Counted from the stretch's first letter, positions 8,560 to 17,689 are shown. The stretch: DNA of 64,000 nucleotides from JAAYJR01 sp964611525 (GCA_964611525.1 CAZTAL010000125.1:1-64000); one strand, 5' to 3'. Notes: a model not told the origin generated them from the letters alone. Made by a program: numbers and translations.

Positions 8560-9804
8560 ATGATTTTTATAAATAGCAGTATCGAAATAGAAGAGTTAAT
8601 CGAATATCGTAATCATTTTTCAGATGTGATTCGGACTGACCAGAAAATCCCAAAAGAAGGAATAGCTCTAATATCATTTGGCTATGATCATCTTAATTGC
8701 ATCATGACCTATAATAAAAGTGGTCGCGTTGCAACTCATATCGACCGAATTTCATTTAAAAACCCAATTAAGATTAATAATTTTGTTCAATTAAAAGAAA
8801 TAACAGAGAATTTACCTGATAACATTAAAAAGCATTTCAAAAGACAAACGGAGGGGCACATTTCAGTTCTTTCAAATAAAGTTGAAATAGAACTTAAAAA
8901 ATTTCTTAAGAAAACAAGACCAGACATTTATGCTGAACTTAAAAGGTTAAAATCAATAGTAGAAAACAAAAGACCTAAATATAGTAAAAAAGCAAAATCG
9001 ATAATAGCTCATGAAAAAGATGCTATAAATCTAGTTTTTAAGATGTTTGATTTTAAAGAGACTGACATCCCAACTTGGCAGTCTGATGATAAAACTGCTC
9101 CTTTTTTAAAAGGTTATGATACTGTCCTAGTCCGAGAAGACCCCATGGTTAATCAAGACTCTCAGGTATTTGGAGATTGGACGAAAATTGGGCAACATGC
9201 TCAAGGCGCCGTAGAATTTGAAAAAGAAAATCAAAGAATTACAATAATGAATGTAAATCGCCAACCACTAGAAAAAACGCTTGGGGTAGATTTACTTGTC
9301 TATCATCATACTTATCAATCTTATATTCTGATTCAATATAAAAGGATGATAAAAGAAAAAGATGTTTATGTTTACAGACCAATAGACTCTTCATACAAAT
9401 CCGAAATCAAACGTATGAAAGCTTTCCAAAAAACATTAGGAAATAAATTTAAAAAATCAATAAGAAACTATAGACTAAATAATGAGCTATTTTATTTCAA
9501 ATTATGTCAAGCAAAAATTGAAAATATGAATTCAAATAAAATGGTTTCAGGTATGTACATACCACTTGATCTTTGGAAAACAATATTAAAAGACAAGTGC
9601 AGCAATGGTCCAAATGGAGGAAAAGTATTAACGTATAAAAATACAGGTAGATATTTCAGCAACACTCATTTTATTAACCTCGCTCAAAATGGTTGGATTG
9701 GAAGTAAAATAGATGACTTCAATAAAATTACGGAGATTGTAATGTCCTCAATAAATTCTGACAATTCATTAATTTTAGCGGAATATGAGAATTTAAGTGA
9801 TTAA
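8560..9804 (+). CDS. Putative PD-(D/E)XK-like nuclease, cassette-borne
   Basis: No named family recognised. The product is 414 residues from the ATG at 8560. The C-terminal half has an order of residues compatible with a PD-(D/E)XK restriction-like fold: a Glu in HEKDAINLVF, then GVDLLVY, then ILIQYKRM (D...QxK, as in Mrr-type nucleases). The N-terminal part is unassigned and contains a Lys-rich helical linker near residues 100-150. I infer a DNA endonuclease of defence type from these motifs alone. It lies between a folded attC-like element and a partial cassette box at 9813-9822. Confidence 0.5.
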   Translation: MIFINSSIEIEELIEYRNHFSDVIRTDQKIPKEGIALISFGYDHLNCIMTYNKSGRVATHIDRISFKNPIKINNFVQLKEITENLPDNIKKHFKRQTEGHISVLSNKVEIELKKFLKKTRPDIYAELKRLKSIVENKRPKYSKKAKSIIAHEKDAINLVFKMFDFKETDIPTWQSDDKTAPFLKGYDTVLVREDPMVNQDSQVFGDWTKIGQHAQGAVEFEKENQRITIMNVNRQPLEKTLGVDLLVYHHTYQSYILIQYKRMIKEKDVYVYRPIDSSYKSEIKRMKAFQKTLGNKFKKSIRNYRLNNELFYFKLCQAKIENMNSNKMVSGMYIPLDLWKTILKDKCSNGPNGGKVLTYKNTGRYFSNTHFINLAQNGWIGSKIDDFNKITEIVMSSINSDNSLILAEYENLSD

Positions 9805-9812
9805 GAAAAAAC

Positions 9813-9822
9813 TACAGCTAAT
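9813..9822 (+). repeat. Cassette boundary half-site (3' side of the nuclease-like gene)
   Basis: TACAGCTAAT is complementary at 9 of 10 positions to GTTAGCTGTA (8512-8521), the box in front of the same gene. The folded part of an attC is missing after it, so the array appears truncated here. Confidence 0.4.
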
Positions 9823-9991
9823 AAATAGAACTCAGAGTGGTCTTTAATTTTTATTAAAAATATGTTCATGAGATTATCATCATCCATATGCATACATTTT
9901 ATTACCTCCAATATAGGGGCAAATTAATTACTATCTAAAATATCCATCCATCTTATTCCCTTAAGGAATCTTGATGGATGGATGAAATTTA

Positions 9992-10085
9992 GTTCACGAA
10001 TCAATGATGTTTATTCTCACCAATAGTTTGGTACAACCCATTTACAAATTGCTGACAACCTACACCTCTATAAATATCCCGTATT
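9992..10085 (-). pseudogene. Remnant of a second DUF3871 gene (C-terminus)
   Basis: On the minus strand this encodes YRGVGCQQFVNGLYQTIGE then NKHH, closely matching the last 30 residues of the DUF3871 protein at 10429-11412 (RGVGCLQFVHGLYQAIGE, NKHHWFV). The Trp codon is TGA here, so it is a dead fragment. It shows a past duplication or replacement of this end of the operon. Confidence 0.75.
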
Positions 10086-10267
10086 TCGTCTAACATTATA
10101 TGTATTTAGCCACTTTCTCCTCTGACTGGTATTTTAGTTCCACTTTATATAAAAAATCAATAAAATGCTACCCCCCGGAACGATAAGAATAATAAAACCA
10201 GCCCACGGAGTTATTATCATCCTTGCACTAACAAGTCAACAGGTATCCGTGGGTAGATGAGAGCTTT
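10086..10267. other. Spacer with an 8-bp inverted repeat
   Basis: Between the DUF3871 remnant and the small gene there is no reading frame that I can support. CCCACGGA at 10202-10209 is repeated inverted as TCCGTGGG at 10246-10253 with a 36-base loop. This could form a hairpin downstream of the minus-strand operon, but no T-tract follows, so a terminator role is uncertain. Confidence 0.35.
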
Positions 10268-10429
10268 TTACTGGTTTTCTTCAAATACTATCCTTCTTTC
10301 AGGTATAAAATAAGCACTTGTACCTACTTTCTCTTCGGCACCAATAGCAAGAATAGCCTCATCATGAAACCATTGCTTATCCATGTATTCCTGACTTTCA
10401 GGCCAGGGAACTAAAACATAAGTTTCCAT
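10268..10429 (-). CDS. Small protein (53 aa) coupled to DUF3871
   Basis: A short reading frame begins METYVLVPWPESQEYMD and ends FEENQ. Its ATG overlaps the TGA stop of the DUF3871 gene by one base (TGATG at 10427-10431), the usual sign of translational coupling. The composition is acidic with no signal or membrane segment. No family recognised. The tight overlap and normal codon use make it likely to be real. Confidence 0.6.
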   Translation of the reverse strand: METYVLVPWPESQEYMDKQWFHDEAILAIGAEEKVGTSAYFIPERRIVFEENQ

Positions 10430-11412
10430 CAGCTTACAAACCAATGATGCTTATTTTCTCCAATGGCCTGATAAAGTCCATGGACAAATTGTAGACATCC
10501 CACACCTCTGTCAAGAAATGTATCAATATAACTTGTCTTGTTAGCCCCTGTAAACAAATTAAAGAGCTTCCACAGATTAATATTACCCAAATCATTGCGG
10601 CAAAAACTTTCATCAGAATAATAATCCTTCACCACAAGATTTACCTGTGAGTCTGACAGTAGGAATTGTGGCAGTTCTTTTCTGTCCTTAAACGGCATAT
10701 TTTGATACATTCTGGCTCTTCCTATAATCTGTGCAAACTGTGATTCTGTTATCATTGTGTCAGGAAGATTATTCAATATCTCAATATCCTTGTAAACATT
10801 AAACTCCCCAAACAGGTTATAAGCTGCCTTTGCCAGTTCAGCAACAGTTCTCACTTTAACATCAGACTGAAAGCCATCAGTACTAATGCACAAATTGACA
10901 CATACTTTATTCTGAAATCCAATGAATAGCTTGAAATGCTCTTCACTCTTGCGTGAATGAAGATTAGTCAGGTTATAAGCCCTGACACCTCCTACAGTAA
11001 GATTTAAGCCGTTCTCTCCAACGTTATCATGTATTGAGGGTATTTCAATGGCAAACGCCATACGCTCATAATAAAGGGTTTTCTCATGCTCCTGCAGATC
11101 TTTAGCAGGTTTTCCAACAGCAGATGGTATTCTTCCCTTAATAGGATGAGAAGCTCTTACAGCAGGCTTTAATATTGTCTCACCACCAAATATCTGGTCG
11201 GCAACATAAATTACTGTTTCAATAAATTCCTGATGAGAAATTGTCGATTCATTGTCTTTAGCAAATACAGGGATAGTATGTTTCCTGCTTATCTCTTCTA
11301 TGCTCATCGGCACAGTATTGGCAGCCATAAAATGACTGTCTGATGTTTCTGGCACCGGTGCAAACTGCACAAGTGGTGAAACCGATTTACTTTTAACTTT
11401 TGTTAATTCCAT
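10429..11412 (-). CDS. DUF3871 family protein
   Basis: The 327-residue product matches what I know of DUF3871 proteins, which occur on Bacteroidota mobile elements and resemble phage DUF932-like proteins in length and context. Conserved-looking segments are IPSIHDNVGENGLNLTVGGVRAYN, VCVNLCISTDGF and the C-terminal RGVGCLQFVHGLYQAIGE. The function is unknown. Its start overlaps the end of the AAA ATPase gene by 20 bases, and its stop overlaps the small 53-residue gene, so three genes form one unit. The adjacent recombination-type ATPase suggests a role in element DNA metabolism. Confidence 0.8.
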   Translation of the reverse strand: MELTKVKSKSVSPLVQFAPVPETSDSHFMAANTVPMSIEEISRKHTIPVFAKDNESTISHQEFIETVIYVADQIFGGETILKPAVRASHPIKGRIPSAVGKPAKDLQEHEKTLYYERMAFAIEIPSIHDNVGENGLNLTVGGVRAYNLTNLHSRKSEEHFKLFIGFQNKVCVNLCISTDGFQSDVKVRTVAELAKAAYNLFGEFNVYKDIEILNNLPDTMITESQFAQIIGRARMYQNMPFKDRKELPQFLLSDSQVNLVVKDYYSDESFCRNDLGNINLWKLFNLFTGANKTSYIDTFLDRGVGCLQFVHGLYQAIGENKHHWFVS

Positions 11413-12253
11413 TGTCTCCGATTTTATTTCTATTAATAATTTTTGTATTTAACTGCTCTTTACGAGCAATAGCAAGTGATTCAATCTGACTTCTGTAATC
11501 AGGATAATTCCTTAGAATTTTTCTAAGCTCTTCAATGCTTTTTGCTATGGATATCTTTGCTTTTATCTCGGATATGCTTATACCGGAGCTACACCATTCT
11601 AAGATCTTTTTGCCATAAAAAGGAGTAATAACCTCTTCAGGCTGATCCATGAACTGACCTGTCCTGTCTTTTGAAGCTTTTGCCATATGTTTAATGTCCA
11701 GGTCAAATACAATGGTGAATTCAAAATCAATTCCATCCCTTTGAATACCTTTTAATCCTACTTTCTCCGGCACCATCTTACCATTCTTATCGGTCAAAGT
11801 ATAATCTGATTTAGTGCGGATAGTAGAAATAATATGGCATTGAGATTCGAGTATTTTCTGCACAAAAGCATTATGACGTGGAGTAATCTTATTCCAGTTG
11901 GTAAATGAATTTCCTGCCATAGCTCCGTGAATACTTAATATGCCACCTGCACCTTCCCATTCATGAGTTATACTGTCAATGATAATAACCTCCATAGAAG
12001 CCTTCTCGCACACTTCAATGGCTTTAATATACCTCTCCGGCGTAAATGGTTTGGAGAGCTGTAAGACGTTATATTCGCCTAAATGAGCATACAGATCAGC
12101 TGAATGATTTTCAGTATCAATTACAGCTATTTTAGAGTAGTCAGTGATTCCTGATGCCAACAGTAATGCTGACATTGTTTTTCCAGAGCCAGAAGGCCCT
12201 TGAAGGGCTAATTTAATTTTAGCCTGCTTACGATGCGCTTGTCTAAGTTCCAT
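11393..12253 (-). CDS. Phage-type AAA ATPase (nucleotide-binding protein)
   Basis: The 286-residue ATPase has a Walker A motif GPSGSGKT at residues 19-26 and a Walker B-like strand EVIIIDSITHEW near residue 90. A conserved block STIRTKSDY follows, and the RDGIDFEFTIVFDLD segment is typical of phage-type AAA_24 proteins. These proteins often sit beside single-strand-annealing or ssDNA-binding genes, and a RecA/Sak4-like recombination role is possible but not shown. It is in one operon with DUF3871 and downstream of 12331-12687, from which a hairpin terminator separates it. Confidence 0.75.
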   Translation of the reverse strand: MELRQAHRKQAKIKLALQGPSGSGKTMSALLLASGITDYSKIAVIDTENHSADLYAHLGEYNVLQLSKPFTPERYIKAIEVCEKASMEVIIIDSITHEWEGAGGILSIHGAMAGNSFTNWNKITPRHNAFVQKILESQCHIISTIRTKSDYTLTDKNGKMVPEKVGLKGIQRDGIDFEFTIVFDLDIKHMAKASKDRTGQFMDQPEEVITPFYGKKILEWCSSGISISEIKAKISIAKSIEELRKILRNYPDYRSQIESLAIARKEQLNTKIINRNKIGDNGINKS

Positions 12254-12297
12254 AATTATTTTATTTTGATTCTTTTAAATTTCAGATACATATACAA

Positions 12298-12323
12298 AAA
12301 AGGAGACTCTCAAGCCTCCTTTT
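12298..12323 (-). terminator. Hairpin with T-tract between two minus-strand genes
   Basis: On the minus strand AAAAGGAG and CTCCTTTT form an 8-bp stem around a 10-base loop, followed by TTTTTTG. It lies 3' of the 12331-12687 gene and 5' of the AAA ATPase gene. It probably ends or attenuates the first transcript, letting part of it read into the downstream operon. Confidence 0.65.
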
Positions 12324-12330
12324 CTGCAGA

Positions 12331-12687
12331 TTAAACCAATTCAGGTTCTTCTTCAGGTACTTCTTCTTTCTCAGCCTGTTCAACAGTATCACCCTCCTTA
12401 ACAAATACCCAGTGATGATCAAGTGTTAATACTTCACCAGTATCTTCAACAGTGTATTCGTAAGGTTCACACTGGACACGCTCAATAGAGCCTTCAAGTT
12501 CCTGACCGATTAATGACTTGCAGGTTTCCTCATCAAAAGTTGATGGAATACTTGCCTTTTTGGCTGTAGCATAGTACATGCCTGTTTCCTGTGATTTAAC
12601 CAATGAAATGCCACCCTGAACAATTAATGCCAGGAATGGTTCTCCGTCACTGTTTTGACGGACTTTGTAATCAATAATTCGTACCAT
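12331..12687 (-). CDS. Hypothetical protein, possible DNA-binding accessory of the AAA ATPase operon
   Basis: No family recognised. The 118-residue product has a beta-rich core (VRIIDYKVRQNSDGEPFLALIVQGG) and an acidic tail rich in Glu and Pro (residues about 100-118). An acidic C-terminal tail is common in single-stranded-DNA-binding and recombination accessory proteins, and the location upstream of a phage-type ATPase fits. This is inference from layout only. Confidence 0.6.
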   Translation of the reverse strand: MVRIIDYKVRQNSDGEPFLALIVQGGISLVKSQETGMYYATAKKASIPSTFDEETCKSLIGQELEGSIERVQCEPYEYTVEDTGEVLTLDHHWVFVKEGDTVEQAEKEEVPEEEPELV

Positions 12688-13222
12688 GATATTAAATTTT
12701 AGATTAATAAATTTTCCCCAAAGACGCCGGGGAATTTGCCAATTCTTGGAAATAGTGGGGGAGCATTGTTTAGTAAGTAAGTACTTATATCTTTTCTTAA
12801 ACTCATAGGGGGGCGTATTTCTGTCCAGAGAATTGTATGGGGGTATGATCCAATTTATGGAAGTTTTAGATTATAATGGCAGAGGGCTAATATAATTTTG
12901 ACTAATAATAAGGCGATTTAAGCATTCTTTTCTTTTAAATAACGGATTGTCAATTTTAGGGATTTCGGGCTTCAGAATGACTTGAAGTGGCTTCCATATA
13001 ATAAATTATAGAAAGCTGATATGAAGATAGGCTTGTGAAAAAAGTTTATTATTTATTTATGTGGGAAAATTTGGTACGGAGGAATTGGGTGTTTTTTTGT
13101 ATGGTTAGTGGTAGGTAAATATATGTGGTAACAAAAAATTGTGAAAATATAATACGCTACTAATTGTATTTCCTCATATATTCTTTAATTTTACTTTTCA
13201 TTTCCTAAACAGGAGTTAAATC
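12688..13222. other. 535-bp divergent spacer upstream of BREX
   Basis: No gene seen on either strand. The spacer separates the minus-strand 12331-12687 gene from the plus-strand BREX operon, so it must hold both promoters. It contains G-rich stretches (GGGGGGCG near 12809) and ends with an unusually good ribosome-binding site, AGGAG at 13211-13215, just ahead of brxA. Confidence 0.5.
13096..13127 (+). promoter_or_regulatory. Candidate Bacteroidota promoter for the BREX operon
   Basis: TTTG at 13096-13099, a 20-base spacer and TATATGTG at 13120-13127 resemble the Bacteroidota sigma-ABfr pattern (TTTG, 19-21 bases, TAnnTTTG) with one mismatch in the -7 box. It lies about 95 bp upstream of the brxA start. 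Weak evidence, since such motifs arise easily in AT-rich DNA. Confidence 0.3.
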
Positions 13223-13960
13223 ATGTCTAAAGGAACCAATTCACCGAAAACAATACATACCAGTCGGACAATGATGTTCGATGAGCTCTCAAATTTAATT
13301 AACCAGGGAATTTACGATGAACAGGAAATACTAGAAATAAACACGTTGCATAAAAGCACAAAAGGGAACCTTGAAAAAACGCTAAAATACCTTTCCCGGA
13401 TTTATGATTTCAAAACAAACAGCACTTTATGGAAAGTATTCCTTTTTTTATGGCGCTTGGCTGACGATGAGAACAAACGATTTCTTGCATTACTACACGC
13501 ATTGAAAAATGATGAACTCCTAAAACTTTCAATTCCAGTGGTCAAAAAAACATCTTTTGGAGATAGAGTGGAAGTAAAAGAAATCAGTGAAATCTTATCC
13601 AAAACATATCCTGAAAAGTATTCGCCGCGAACATTATTATCTGCTGCCCAAAATATCAATTCATCATGGAAGCAGGGAGGTTTTGTACAAGGTAAAGTTA
13701 AAAGTATTCGAGTTGATGCGAGGCCGGATTATTCTTCAATCCTATTTGCTTTGTATCTTGGAATGGAACAAGGGTTGACCGGAGATGAATTGGTTGAATC
13801 TGAATGGGCCACTTTATTCGATATAAATGAAACGAAAATAAGGGAACTTGTTTCAGAAGCTGCCATGAGGGATTTAATTGATTATCGTTATTCCGGCGGT
13901 ATTACTGTCATAGATTTGGACACACTAATAAGTAAAGCAAAAAATGAAATCGAAGGTTGA
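13223..13960 (+). CDS. brxA: BREX protein BrxA (DUF1819)
   Basis: First gene of a type 1 BREX phage-defence operon. The 245-residue protein fits the DUF1819 BrxA family in size and position. BrxA homologues are small helical DNA-binding proteins of NusB-like fold required for defence. The middle part, with ISEILSKTYPEKYSPRTLLSAAQNINSSW, looks like the winged or helical DNA-contact region. The ATG at 13223 is preceded by AGGAG. The end overlaps brxB by 17 bases, indicating coupled translation. Identification rests on gene order plus length and sequence pattern. Confidence 0.88.
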   Translation: MSKGTNSPKTIHTSRTMMFDELSNLINQGIYDEQEILEINTLHKSTKGNLEKTLKYLSRIYDFKTNSTLWKVFLFLWRLADDENKRFLALLHALKNDELLKLSIPVVKKTSFGDRVEVKEISEILSKTYPEKYSPRTLLSAAQNINSSWKQGGFVQGKVKSIRVDARPDYSSILFALYLGMEQGLTGDELVESEWATLFDINETKIRELVSEAAMRDLIDYRYSGGITVIDLDTLISKAKNEIEG

Positions 13961-14483
13961 CGATTTAATTTCCAGTTACGAAAAAATAGTAAAAGAACCT
14001 TGGCTGAAAAATTTATCAGGGCAGGAGAAAGTTTGGTTTTTAGTTTATGAACCAGTCGACCAGCGTAAAATTTCTTTACGGATTGGTGACTTTGAAAGAG
14101 CGACAAAACGAAACGATAAAAAATGGTTAGAAATTGATCTCCAGTCTTGTTTCCCAAACTGGATGAGTAACCATGAATACAAAGTTGCTTATTTTAAAGA
14201 TCCACAGTTTATTCAAGATCAATTAGAATATGAATTTAAAAATTATGTTGCCGATTTTATTTCAGCTAAAATTGATCAAACAAATGACCCTGAAAACACT
14301 GTAGCTGCTCTTGTGAATGTAAGCAGCTTGTTTGGATTTTTAAAATTATCAGACGTTTTGGATAGTATCTACAGCCAAATTAAAGGGCGATTACTGGTAT
14401 TTTTCCCAGGAGATTTTAACAATAACCAGTTCAGGTTAATGGATGCAAGAGATGGCTGGAGTTATTTAGCAAGACCAATATAA
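13944..14483 (+). CDS. brxB: BREX protein BrxB (DUF1788)
   Basis: The 179-residue protein matches the DUF1788 BrxB family, including a typical start VDDLISSYEKIV..PWL, the segment VWFLVYEPVDQRKISLRIGDF and the final GRLLVFFPGDF..FRLMDARDGWSYLA. BrxB has no known enzymatic activity and is thought to bridge components of the BREX complex. It overlaps brxA and is followed by brxC after 19 bases. Confidence 0.92.
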   Translation: MKSKVDDLISSYEKIVKEPWLKNLSGQEKVWFLVYEPVDQRKISLRIGDFERATKRNDKKWLEIDLQSCFPNWMSNHEYKVAYFKDPQFIQDQLEYEFKNYVADFISAKIDQTNDPENTVAALVNVSSLFGFLKLSDVLDSIYSQIKGRLLVFFPGDFNNNQFRLMDARDGWSYLARPI

Positions 14484-14502
14484 TTATAAAAAAATAAAAC
14501 CA

Positions 14503-17500
14503 ATGCTTAATAAAGAATTATTTGTACTAAACCCGGATGAAAACAATCTGAAAAATGACGGAGTCGTTAAAATTAATACCTCCAAAGACGAAAAAGGTCA
14601 GCAAATTATTTACCACGAGATAAAAACCTTTGTTTGTGAAGGCGAATACGAACGTGGATTAATACGGATTTTAGAAACTTATTTAAAAAAATTTGATGAA
14701 GTAGAGCAGCCTGCTGTTTGGATTAGTGGCTTTTTCGGCAGTGGTAAATCGCATTTATTAAAAATATTATCTTATTTCTGGGAGGACTTTCAATTCAGCA
14801 ACGGAGAAAGAGCAAGAGAGGTCAAAAAGCTACCTGCTGAACTGAATGATTTATTTGTTGAACTAAAAAGGAAACAAGACATAAACGGTTCTCTGGTTAT
14901 TAGAGGACTAATGAAAAATTTTCCATCAAGGGATTTACGTTACTCATTTCTCCAGCTTTTTTTGGACAACGTTGGATTGCCAGAAAAACTTCATCAATTT
15001 CAGTTTTATCACTGGTGTAAAACTGAAGGAATTCTGGAAGGTATACAGGAGAAACTGGCCAATGCTGGTAAAGATTTTTCACGGGAGCTACATAATCTTT
15101 TTATGTCGACGCATATAGCCAAAGCTATTTTAGAACTGTTGCCAGGATATGCCGAAAATGAAGCTATTGTGCGGGAAAATCTGAAGTACAATTTTCCAAT
15201 TGTTAATTCTATAAGCAGAAAAGAATTTCTATATACTATCAAACATCAGATTTTACCTTATTTCGCTGATGATATTCCTTGCATTCTGGTTGCACTGGAT
15301 GAGATTCAACAATTTATTGGTTCGGATGAAGATCGCGTTCTTGATGTTCAGTTATTAGCAGAAGACCTTTGCGAGAATTTTGAAGGAAAATTACTCATGG
15401 TAGGTACAGGGCAAAATGCCCTGACAGGAACACCAAAATTACAAAAGCTTCAGGGCCGTTTTACAGTTAAAGTTCCATTGACCGACCAGGATGTTGAAAC
15501 AGTTACAAGAAAAACAGTATTGCAGAAAAAAACTACCGTAATAACTCAAATTGATAAGGAACTGGAGCAAAATATTGGAGAAATTTCCAGGCTTTTGGAC
15601 GGAACTGAATACGGCTATGTTACCTCGGATAAAGATACAATGGTGGCAGATTACCCCATTCTTCCCTCTACCCGAAAATTTTGGAAGCGGGTACTAATGG
15701 CCATTGACGTAGAAGGCACATCAGGACAATTAAGGAGTCAATTACGAATCATAGATGAAAGCGTCAAAGAGATTGCCAATAAACAACTAGGCAATATTAT
15801 TCCGGCTGATTTTATTTTCGAGCAGAAAAAAAGCCAGTTAATCCAGAATGCCTCTTTATTGAATGACCAAAGCAATACTATTGAAAGTTATTTTAGTAAA
15901 GGAGGAGACGATGCCTTAAAAGCACGAATATTATCGGTTGTATTTTTAATTGGCCTTTTACCCAAAGATATCGCCCGTTATAAGTTGGAATCAAATAAAA
16001 AAGTCATTACCGATCTATTGATTGACAATCTGAATAATTCAACTGAAGATTTCCGTAATAAGGTAAGCGGCTTAATTGATGATTTGGTTAGCGTTGACAA
16101 ACATCTCATTCCAATTGAAAATGAGTTTAAACTTCAAACCCGAACCGGTGCTGAATGGGAACAAGAGTTTTCCAAACAAAGAAATAAGATTAAAAACGAC
16201 GATGTAAAGCTTTATAATTTCCGAAAAGAAAAATTGATAAACCATCTAAACAGTAAATTCAAATCAATTGCCATTTTACAAGGCAAAAGTAAGCAACGAA
16301 GGGATTATCATTTGTACGATGGAGAGCAAAAACCTATTATTGCCGATAAAATAAATATTTGGTTCCGGGATGGCTGGATGGAAAATGAAAATGCATTATT
16401 GGATGTAATCAGGGCAGAAGGAACAGAAGAACCTCTGGCTTACATATTCATTAAAAAAGTAAAGGAACAAGAGCTTGAACGAGAGATTTTAAAATTCCTG
16501 GCAGCAGAAGCAACATTGGGAGAAAAAGGGCTCCCTTCAACTCCTGAAGGTGAACAGGCCAGAAAAAGTATGGAAACCCGCAAGAGAATGGCCGTTATTC
16601 AAATTGATGAATTTGTCACTTCTATTTGTTCAGAAGCAAAGATATACCTAGCTGGTGGAAGCCACATTAATGAAGGTGCCTTGACTGAGAATGTAAAAAA
16701 GTCACTCGACAGTGTTGCGATACGTCAGTTTAAAGAATTTAAAAAAGCAGATTATAACGATTGGAATAAAGCAGTAAGGCGGGCCCTTAATAATAACTCG
16801 GATGCGCTTAAAGAAATTGGTTATCAAAACGAAGCCAAAGACCACCCAATGACCGCAGAAATATTGAATTTCATCGGTAATTCGAGCAAACAGGGTAAAG
16901 AAATAAGAGCAAATTTTATGAAGTCGCCATTTGGCTGGTCGCAAGATGCAGTTGACGCCATGTTGTTGGTTTTACGGTTAACGGACCATATATCAACACA
17001 GGAAACTAATCTAAATCAACGTACTATTGCTCAAGCTTCATTTAAACAGGAAAGCTTTACATTAACGGCTTATGAAAGAATTCAAATCAGGAAATTATAT
17101 ACAGAAATAGGAATTCACTGCAAATCCGGTGATGAATCAAAACATTCAGGAGAATTTCTCCGACAAATGAATACATTGGCAGAGCAAACGTATGGCGATG
17201 CTCCAAAGCCTGAATCAGTAGATAAAACATTGCTTAATGAAATAGAAATGCTGGACGGCAATGAACGCCTGCTGAAGATTTTTGAAAATAAAGATCAGTT
17301 AAAAACAGACTTTGATTTATGGACAAAACAGGCAGATACTATACATAAAAGGATGCCTGAATGGGAATTATTAATTGGATTAAACCGGTTTGCTCCTGAG
17401 AATAAAGAAACGAAATCAGTTAAGGAAGAAATTGATGCCATACTCAATGAACGGTTGATTTTGCAAGAGCCCGATCCCATTCAGAATCCGTTGGATAAAA

Positions 17501-17670
17501 TAACAGAACTTCTTCGCAATCTTTTGAATGATTATAAAAAGAAGTACAACCAAATTTGGGATGTAAAGATGGCTGAACTACAGAGCAATGAGTACTGGGA
17601 TAAAATCACACCGGAAGACAAACATCATATATTAGTAGAGCAAAACATCCTTAAAAAAACCAGAAATTAA
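14503..17670 (+). CDS. brxC: BREX ATPase BrxC, main part (C-terminus frameshifted)
   Basis: BrxC is the large P-loop ATPase of type 1 BREX (PglY-like). The Walker A motif GFFGSGKSH is at residues 76-84 and the Walker B strand CILVALDEIQQF near residue 264. The rest is a long helical body. The frame runs 1055 residues and stops at TAA (17668-17670) just after an A7 run at 17653-17659. If one A is removed the frame continues LKKPEIKAYNSNELLIQLNK directly into the 17690-17926 segment, giving about 1140 residues, close to the family's usual 1200. So the gene is split by a one-base insertion, a read error or a slippage site. Confidence 0.93.
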   Translation: MLNKELFVLNPDENNLKNDGVVKINTSKDEKGQQIIYHEIKTFVCEGEYERGLIRILETYLKKFDEVEQPAVWISGFFGSGKSHLLKILSYFWEDFQFSNGERAREVKKLPAELNDLFVELKRKQDINGSLVIRGLMKNFPSRDLRYSFLQLFLDNVGLPEKLHQFQFYHWCKTEGILEGIQEKLANAGKDFSRELHNLFMSTHIAKAILELLPGYAENEAIVRENLKYNFPIVNSISRKEFLYTIKHQILPYFADDIPCILVALDEIQQFIGSDEDRVLDVQLLAEDLCENFEGKLLMVGTGQNALTGTPKLQKLQGRFTVKVPLTDQDVETVTRKTVLQKKTTVITQIDKELEQNIGEISRLLDGTEYGYVTSDKDTMVADYPILPSTRKFWKRVLMAIDVEGTSGQLRSQLRIIDESVKEIANKQLGNIIPADFIFEQKKSQLIQNASLLNDQSNTIESYFSKGGDDALKARILSVVFLIGLLPKDIARYKLESNKKVITDLLIDNLNNSTEDFRNKVSGLIDDLVSVDKHLIPIENEFKLQTRTGAEWEQEFSKQRNKIKNDDVKLYNFRKEKLINHLNSKFKSIAILQGKSKQRRDYHLYDGEQKPIIADKINIWFRDGWMENENALLDVIRAEGTEEPLAYIFIKKVKEQELEREILKFLAAEATLGEKGLPSTPEGEQARKSMETRKRMAVIQIDEFVTSICSEAKIYLAGGSHINEGALTENVKKSLDSVAIRQFKEFKKADYNDWNKAVRRALNNNSDALKEIGYQNEAKDHPMTAEILNFIGNSSKQGKEIRANFMKSPFGWSQDAVDAMLLVLRLTDHISTQETNLNQRTIAQASFKQESFTLTAYERIQIRKLYTEIGIHCKSGDESKHSGEFLRQMNTLAEQTYGDAPKPESVDKTLLNEIEMLDGNERLLKIFENKDQLKTDFDLWTKQADTIHKRMPEWELLIGLNRFAPENKETKSVKEEIDAILNERLILQEPDPIQNPLDKITELLRNLLNDYKKKYNQIWDVKMAELQSNEYWDKITPEDKHHILVEQNILKKTRN
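17653..17659 (+). repeat. A7 homopolymer at the brxC frameshift
   Basis: Seven adenines following CTT. With seven, brxC stops 9 bases after the run; with six it reads through to the conserved C-terminus. Such a run could switch by replication slippage or transcriptional slippage, or it could be a sequencing error. Confidence 0.75.
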
Positions 17671-17689
17671 GGCCTATAACAGTAACGAA

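Noticed and set aside
4761..12687. Prophage
   Set aside because: Phage-type ATPase and RadC-like genes are present, but no capsid, terminase, portal, tail or lysis genes are visible anywhere in the island.
17653..17670. Programmed -1 ribosomal frameshift in brxC
   Set aside because: Joining the frames requires skipping one base (+1) or losing an A. A canonical -1 slip at A7 does not restore the C-terminal frame.
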